Source: Corynebacterium variabile (GTDB lineage: Bacteria > Actinomycetota > Actinomycetes > Mycobacteriales > Mycobacteriaceae). From it: a DNA stretch of 50,846 bases. Location: assembly GCF_006539825.1 (NCBI RefSeq), contig NZ_BJNT01000002.1, forward strand, positions 1-50,846. The letters run 5' to 3'. The notes beneath the pieces were generated by a model, which did not search any database, was not told where the DNA came from, and was given only the letters and a program-made list of their open reading frames with translations. Shown piece by piece: positions 47,409-50,846 of the stretch. Numbering within the stretch: position 1 is the stretch's first letter; each line of letters opens with the position of its first letter. A program made the translations under genes and the position numbers.

Positions 47409-48771
47409 CAGTGCCCGTTGCCTTCAACGCCTTATCCGTCACGGTGAGCAGCGTACCTGCCAGTCCGAGCGCCAGCACTATCCATGCGAGCGTGTGCACG
47501 CCGGCATCGGTGGCGGACTCCCCGAACACCGGACCGATGATGCTGGACGCCACGATCGCCCCGATCTGGATCGCCGTGCGGGACAGGCCGGACGCCGACC
47601 CCATCTGCTCCTTCGGCGCACTGCGGTACACGACCTCCTGGCTGCACACCGAGCCGAAGCCCTGCGTTATCCCGAAGACGCCGACGAGCAGGAGCAGATA
47701 GATCAGCGTACTTCCGGCGTCCACGAAGGCCATGAGTAGTGCGCCGGGAATCAGGGCGATGGCCGCGGCGGTCAGCGGCCCGCGCACCGACGTACTCCGG
47801 GCGACGATCCAGGAACAGACCAGGGCGAAAGCCGTGGTGGACAGCTGGATGAGTCCGGCGTGGTCGGCGGAGTAGCCCGCGGCGTCCTGCAGCCACTGGG
47901 TGAAGCCGTAGACCATGAGGTACATGCCGGTGTAGGTGATGAACATCCGCAGGTAGGTGCGGGTGAGCGCACCGTTGCCCACCAGCATGCGCAGGTCGAT
48001 GAACGGCGAATTGACACGTAGTTCCCGCCACACGAGGACGCCGAGTGCGACCACTGCGACCGGGATCAACCAGTTCAGTCCGGCATCGAGGTCGAGGAAG
48101 AACAGCAGGGCGCTGACGAGCATGACGGTGAAGACCGCCATGCCCGGGATGTCCAGACCCGAGTCCCCGGCAGCGCTCTCCCGGGTGTTGTCGGCAGGGA
48201 GCCAGACCAGGACGAACAGCAGGATCACCGCAGCCACCGGGGTGTTGACGATGAAGATCCACTGCCATCCGAGCTGGTGGACGAGCAGCCCGCCGATCAC
48301 CGGCCCGACGGCAGTGGTCACGAGGCTGGAGACCGACAGGCCGGTGAGCAGCGGTCGCGGGGTGTGCCGCCCCAGGCGTCGGGCCTGGTCACTGATGAGT
48401 GTCATCGCCGACGGATAGGCGGCCGAGGTACCCAGCCCGATGATGATGCGGGAGAGAAGGGCCCCGGGGAAGAACGCCCAGACAGCGGGGACCAGCCCAC
48501 CGACCATGACGAGCAGCAGGCCGGTGACGTAGACCTTCTTCGGTCCGAAGATGTCGGCGATGCGTCCCATCGCAGGTTGGGCGACCGCGCTGACGATGTA
48601 GAGTCCGGCGACGAGCCATATCGCCAGAGAGGCCGAAACCCCGGTGGCCTGGGCGATCGGTACGAGTGCGACGGCGATCATCGTGGTGTTGACCGGATTC
48701 AGTGCGGGTCCCGACAGGACCGGCGCAACGAACCGGGGGCCGAAGCCGATGTCGGAGGGTGCGGCACTCAT
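47401..48771 (-). CDS. MFS transporter, DHA2-like
   Basis: A 456-residue transporter with 12 to 14 predicted membrane segments. The motif A loop is MGRIADIFGPKKVYVTG, and GLGTSAAYPSAMTLISDQARR follows TM4. The block VGPVIGGLLVHQLGWQWIFIVNTPVA is typical of DHA2 permeases. It leads an operon with the LysE-type exporter, perhaps together serving amino-acid or toxin export. A consensus TATAAT box lies 7 nt before the ATG. Confidence 0.87.
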   Translation of the reverse strand: MSAAPSDIGFGPRFVAPVLSGPALNPVNTTMIAVALVPIAQATGVSASLAIWLVAGLYIVSAVAQPAMGRIADIFGPKKVYVTGLLLVMVGGLVPAVWAFFPGALLSRIIIGLGTSAAYPSAMTLISDQARRLGRHTPRPLLTGLSVSSLVTTAVGPVIGGLLVHQLGWQWIFIVNTPVAAVILLFVLVWLPADNTRESAAGDSGLDIPGMAVFTVMLVSALLFFLDLDAGLNWLIPVAVVALGVLVWRELRVNSPFIDLRMLVGNGALTRTYLRMFITYTGMYLMVYGFTQWLQDAAGYSADHAGLIQLSTTAFALVCSWIVARSTSVRGPLTAAAIALIPGALLMAFVDAGSTLIYLLLLVGVFGITQGFGSVCSQEVVYRSAPKEQMGSASGLSRTAIQIGAIVASSIIGPVFGESATDAGVHTLAWIVLALGLAGTLLTVTDKALKATGTDD

Positions 48772-48778
48772 TCACGGC

Positions 48779-48784
48779 ATTATA
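48779..48784 (-). promoter_or_regulatory. Consensus -10 box of the MFS-LysE operon
   Basis: TATAAT on the minus strand ends 7 nt before ATG 48771, the best match to consensus in the window. Confidence 0.65.
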
Positions 48785-48843
48785 TAACTCGTCCCACTGC
48801 AGTTGCCGTGCCAAGTCCCGGGCAATGGTGGGAAGATCATTCC

Positions 48844-48897
48844 ATGACCATCACTCCGCCGCAGCCCCGGGCCCGGGCACGAAAGGCGGCACGGTGA
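48844..48897 (+). CDS. Possible 17-codon upstream ORF
   Basis: A short frame, MTITPPQPRARARKAAR, starts at ATG 48844 and its TGA overlaps the GTG start of the following gene. It is Arg-rich and may only serve translational coupling. There is no other sign that it is real. Confidence 0.25.
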   Translation: MTITPPQPRARARKAAR

Positions 48898-49481
48898 ACC
48901 GAATCCCCTCGATCCGCGTCACCGATGCCGCGGACGCCGCCGTCCTCGGCCTGTGGCACCGCTCCGACCGGGTGAGCCGCCGGCATGGCTGGCGCAGCAT
49001 CGTCGGCGGCCCGTTGCTGCTCATCCTCGGCATCGTGCCGGTCATCGCTGCGTTCGCGGTCCCGGGACCCCGGTGGCTGGTCCTGCCGCTGCTCGGCCTG
49101 CCGGCACTGTATCTCCTGTCTGCCGGAGGGTTGCGGACCTACGCGGAGCTGTTCAGGCTACGGATCGGCCCGCTGATCATGCACCGTTTCGACGACGGGT
49201 TCGTGGCGGAGCGTCCCCGCGGCCCGTTGCGCGCCGTCGCTTTCGCCGAATTGAAGGACGCCAGGTTGATCGACCATCACGGGGTCGACGGCGCCATGGT
49301 GCTGCTCCTCATGGTCCACTGGGACGGCACCGCCTGGGCCTGCCTCGCCCCCTCCCCTGCCGAGGCTCTGGTGGAGATGGGTCACGCGGCCGAGGCACGC
49401 CGCGAGAAGCTCCCCCGGTACGAGGTCAATGAACTGCTGCGGAAGACGCCGCCGTGGACCGGACGGAAGCAGACCTGGTGA
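48894..49481 (+). CDS. Membrane protein of unknown function
   Basis: A 195-residue protein from GTG 48894. After ~30 polar residues it has two adjacent membrane helices (IVGGPLLLILGIVPVIAAFAV and WLVLPLLGLPALYLLSAGG) and then a soluble C-terminal domain that ends EVNELLRKTPPWTGRKQTW. A GAAAGG site precedes the start. The two-helix plus C-terminal soluble domain layout resembles bacterial PH-domain proteins, but the similarity is too weak to name. It is divergent from the MFS gene. Confidence 0.65.
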   Translation: MNRIPSIRVTDAADAAVLGLWHRSDRVSRRHGWRSIVGGPLLLILGIVPVIAAFAVPGPRWLVLPLLGLPALYLLSAGGLRTYAELFRLRIGPLIMHRFDDGFVAERPRGPLRAVAFAELKDARLIDHHGVDGAMVLLLMVHWDGTAWACLAPSPAEALVEMGHAAEARREKLPRYEVNELLRKTPPWTGRKQTW

Positions 49482-49585
49482 GTGTACGTGGGTAACCGAG
49501 TTTTCCGAACGTCGGTGTTGGCCGTCCGTCCGACCACTACCGTGAATATCCTGACCTTCAAGCTCTCCAACTTCAAGGATTATCT

Positions 49586-50365
49586 GTGCCCCATCTCAGA
49601 CTATCCGTGGCCGCCTCGGCTGCTGTCCTTACCGCTTTCTCCCTCGCCTCGTGCAACGGTTCCTCCTCCGCAGATGAGGTGGAGACCGTGGATGCCGCCG
49701 AGTTCGCTTCCGGTGACAGCGCGGTCTTCCGACTCGAACAGGACGGGACCAGTTGCACCCTGACCGCAGGTGAGGAATCCAGGACTACCTCGGTGAACTG
49801 CGTCCTCCCCCTTGACGACGAAGTCCCGGACCTCGAGTACGGAACTCCCGCATCCGCCGTCTACCTGAGCGGAGACAAGGGATTCCTCCCCGCCGGCGGA
49901 CTCGAGGAGAAAAACCGCCGAGGCTTCCGCCACCATCCTTCATCCCGACCATCGGATCGAGGTCGCAGGGATCACCTGCACGGCCACCGCTCCCGACGCC
50001 GTGGACTGCTCCCGAGGTGACGACATCTTCTCCTACGACGCCGACAGCTTCACCTCGTCGGCCTGGCGCACCGCTTGGACCGGTATAGGCGACACCTGCG
50101 GCGACGCAGAACGGGGACGGTTCTCCAATCTCCAGGACACCGAGGTGACCGTCACCGAGGGTGCCGTCGACTGCGCCACCGCTGTCGATGTCTTCAGCTC
50201 CTACCTGTCCAGCCCGAAGCACCCGGAAAACTCCGGAAACATCCTTTCCCTCGACATCGACGGCTGGCAGTGCGGCAGCGACATCAAGATGGGCGGATCG
50301 AACCCGGAAACCCCATGTTCCGCTGCAACCAGGACGACAGGACCATCGTCATTCAGGGACGGTAG
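49586..50365 (+). pseudogene. Lipoprotein gene with two frameshifts at homopolymers
   Basis: The first frame starts at GTG 49586 (AAGGA site upstream), encodes a signal peptide with lipobox LASC, and runs in sense to about 49910. If one A is removed from the A5 run at 49910-49914, translation continues as AEASATILHPDHRIEVAGITCTATA and on to a Cys-containing domain (DGWQCGSDIKMGG). If one C is added to the C4 run at 50311-50314, it continues as MFRCNQDDRTIVIQGR to the TAG at 50365. Six or more cysteines are conserved across the joined product. Either a young pseudogene or two indel errors in the sequence. Family not recognised. Confidence 0.7.
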
Positions 50366-50418
50366 TCTCCGATTCGCCATCTTATGTAATCGAACACGTG
50401 CATTGTTTCTGTGCTGTA

Positions 50419-50424
50419 TGTACA
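50419..50424 (+). promoter_or_regulatory. Possible -10 box in an AT-rich segment
   Basis: TACAAT lies in an AT-rich stretch (50370-50430) unlike the rest of the window, about 45 nt before the last gene. No clear -35 partner was seen. Confidence 0.35.
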
Positions 50425-50467
50425 ATCGCGTACAGACACTCTCCGCCAAAAAACCACCGGAGACACC

Positions 50468-50846
50468 ATGCACCACCACACCTTCGTCCACCGGCGACCC
50501 GCACACGTGATCGACCTCTTCGGTAACCTACTCAACCCCTCTCCACCCACACCCTCCTGGTCACTGGTGACCAACCCAGACCCCACAGCCCAGGCGAAAC
50601 TGCGCACCAACCGCAACGAGTACGCCCTCGCCACCTCCTGCGCACCCGACCCCGACGACAACGTCTACCGCACCGCCGACCACCTCGCCCGCACCCTCGG
50701 CATCACCCACCTCGAAGCCGTCGACACCGAGATCGCCGAACTACTCACCCCCACCCGCCCCCACCAGGCTGTCCCCGGCCCCCGCACCCTCCGCCGCCAG
50801 ACCACCGCCATCCTCACCACCCACCAACCCGACGCCCGCCCCGCCG
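50468..50846 (+). CDS. Unrecognised gene, cut by the window end
   Basis: The frame from ATG 50468 is open to the end of the window (126 codons) and begins MHHHTFVHRRPAHVIDLFGN. It is rich in Thr, Pro, Ala, His and Arg with almost only C in third position (ACC, CCC, CAC), stronger than in neighbouring genes. I see RTADHLARTLGITHLEAVDTEIAELL as a likely helical segment and no catalytic motif. The family is not recognised and the 3' part is missing. Confidence 0.55.
   Translation, partial: MHHHTFVHRRPAHVIDLFGNLLNPSPPTPSWSLVTNPDPTAQAKLRTNRNEYALATSCAPDPDDNVYRTADHLARTLGITHLEAVDTEIAELLTPTRPHQAVPGPRTLRRQTTAILTTHQPDARPA

Overview
The window is about 51 kb of high-GC actinobacterial DNA, most likely chromosomal and most likely from a high-GC Corynebacterium or close relative. 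The support is: a mycothiol S-conjugate amidase (mca) beside greA and a short-chain Z-prenyl diphosphate synthase; a uppS-coaA-glyA neighbourhood like that of corynebacteria; a ThrE-type exporter; an MksFEB (JetABC) locus; and a very regular pattern of -10 boxes placed 6-9 nt before start codons, as in leaderless actinobacterial transcripts. Species cannot be named from the sequence alone. No rRNA, tRNA, CRISPR array or intact insertion sequence was seen.

Layout. 0-14.7 kb is mostly housekeeping: a decamer tandem repeat, an acyl-CoA dehydrogenase, an RNase H-domain protein, an enoyl-CoA hydratase, pncA, glyA, coaA, uppS, a small membrane protein, mca, a DUF4307 protein, greA, a Bax-inhibitor-1 family protein, an aldehyde dehydrogenase, a methyltransferase, an SDR, a small membrane protein and a lipoprotein SodC. 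14.7-17.7 kb is a stretch of decayed genes: an AraC/GlxA-type regulator, a YciI-like protein, a WYL regulator lacking its N-terminal domain and an SGNH hydrolase. It ends in a 63-bp hairpin. 17.7-23.2 kb holds three intact, overlapping genes of a Wadjet/Mks system (jetA-jetB-jetC) without the expected jetD nuclease gene.

23.4-26.1 kb holds a predicted Tat-exported, lipid-anchored intradiol-dioxygenase-like protein followed directly by tatA-tatC-tatB, which looks like a Tat translocon encoded with its own cargo. Next come a ThrE-type exporter, an O6-alkylguanine-DNA alkyltransferase, and HMG-CoA reductase plus HMG-CoA synthase (upper mevalonate pathway) closed by a strong terminator.

30.4-36.1 kb: a DUF4442 protein, a TetR-PPOX pair divergent from an MFS exporter, a HAD phosphatase, and the conserved actinobacterial trio histidine phosphatase-DUF3090-SCO1664. 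36.1-40.8 kb: two large YhgE/Pip-type membrane proteins. 40.9-42.7 kb: a TPP riboswitch and thiC. 42.7-48.8 kb is transport-rich: a TauE/SafE permease, a PQQ-type sugar dehydrogenase lipoprotein, a DHA2 efflux pump and its TetR repressor with matching operators, a LysE-type exporter and an MFS permease. The right end has a membrane protein, a twice-frameshifted lipoprotein gene and an unrecognised gene cut by the window edge.

Most promising for follow-up: the Tat-plus-cargo operon, the JetD-less Wadjet locus next to decayed DNA, the two mevalonate genes, and the TetR operator pair.
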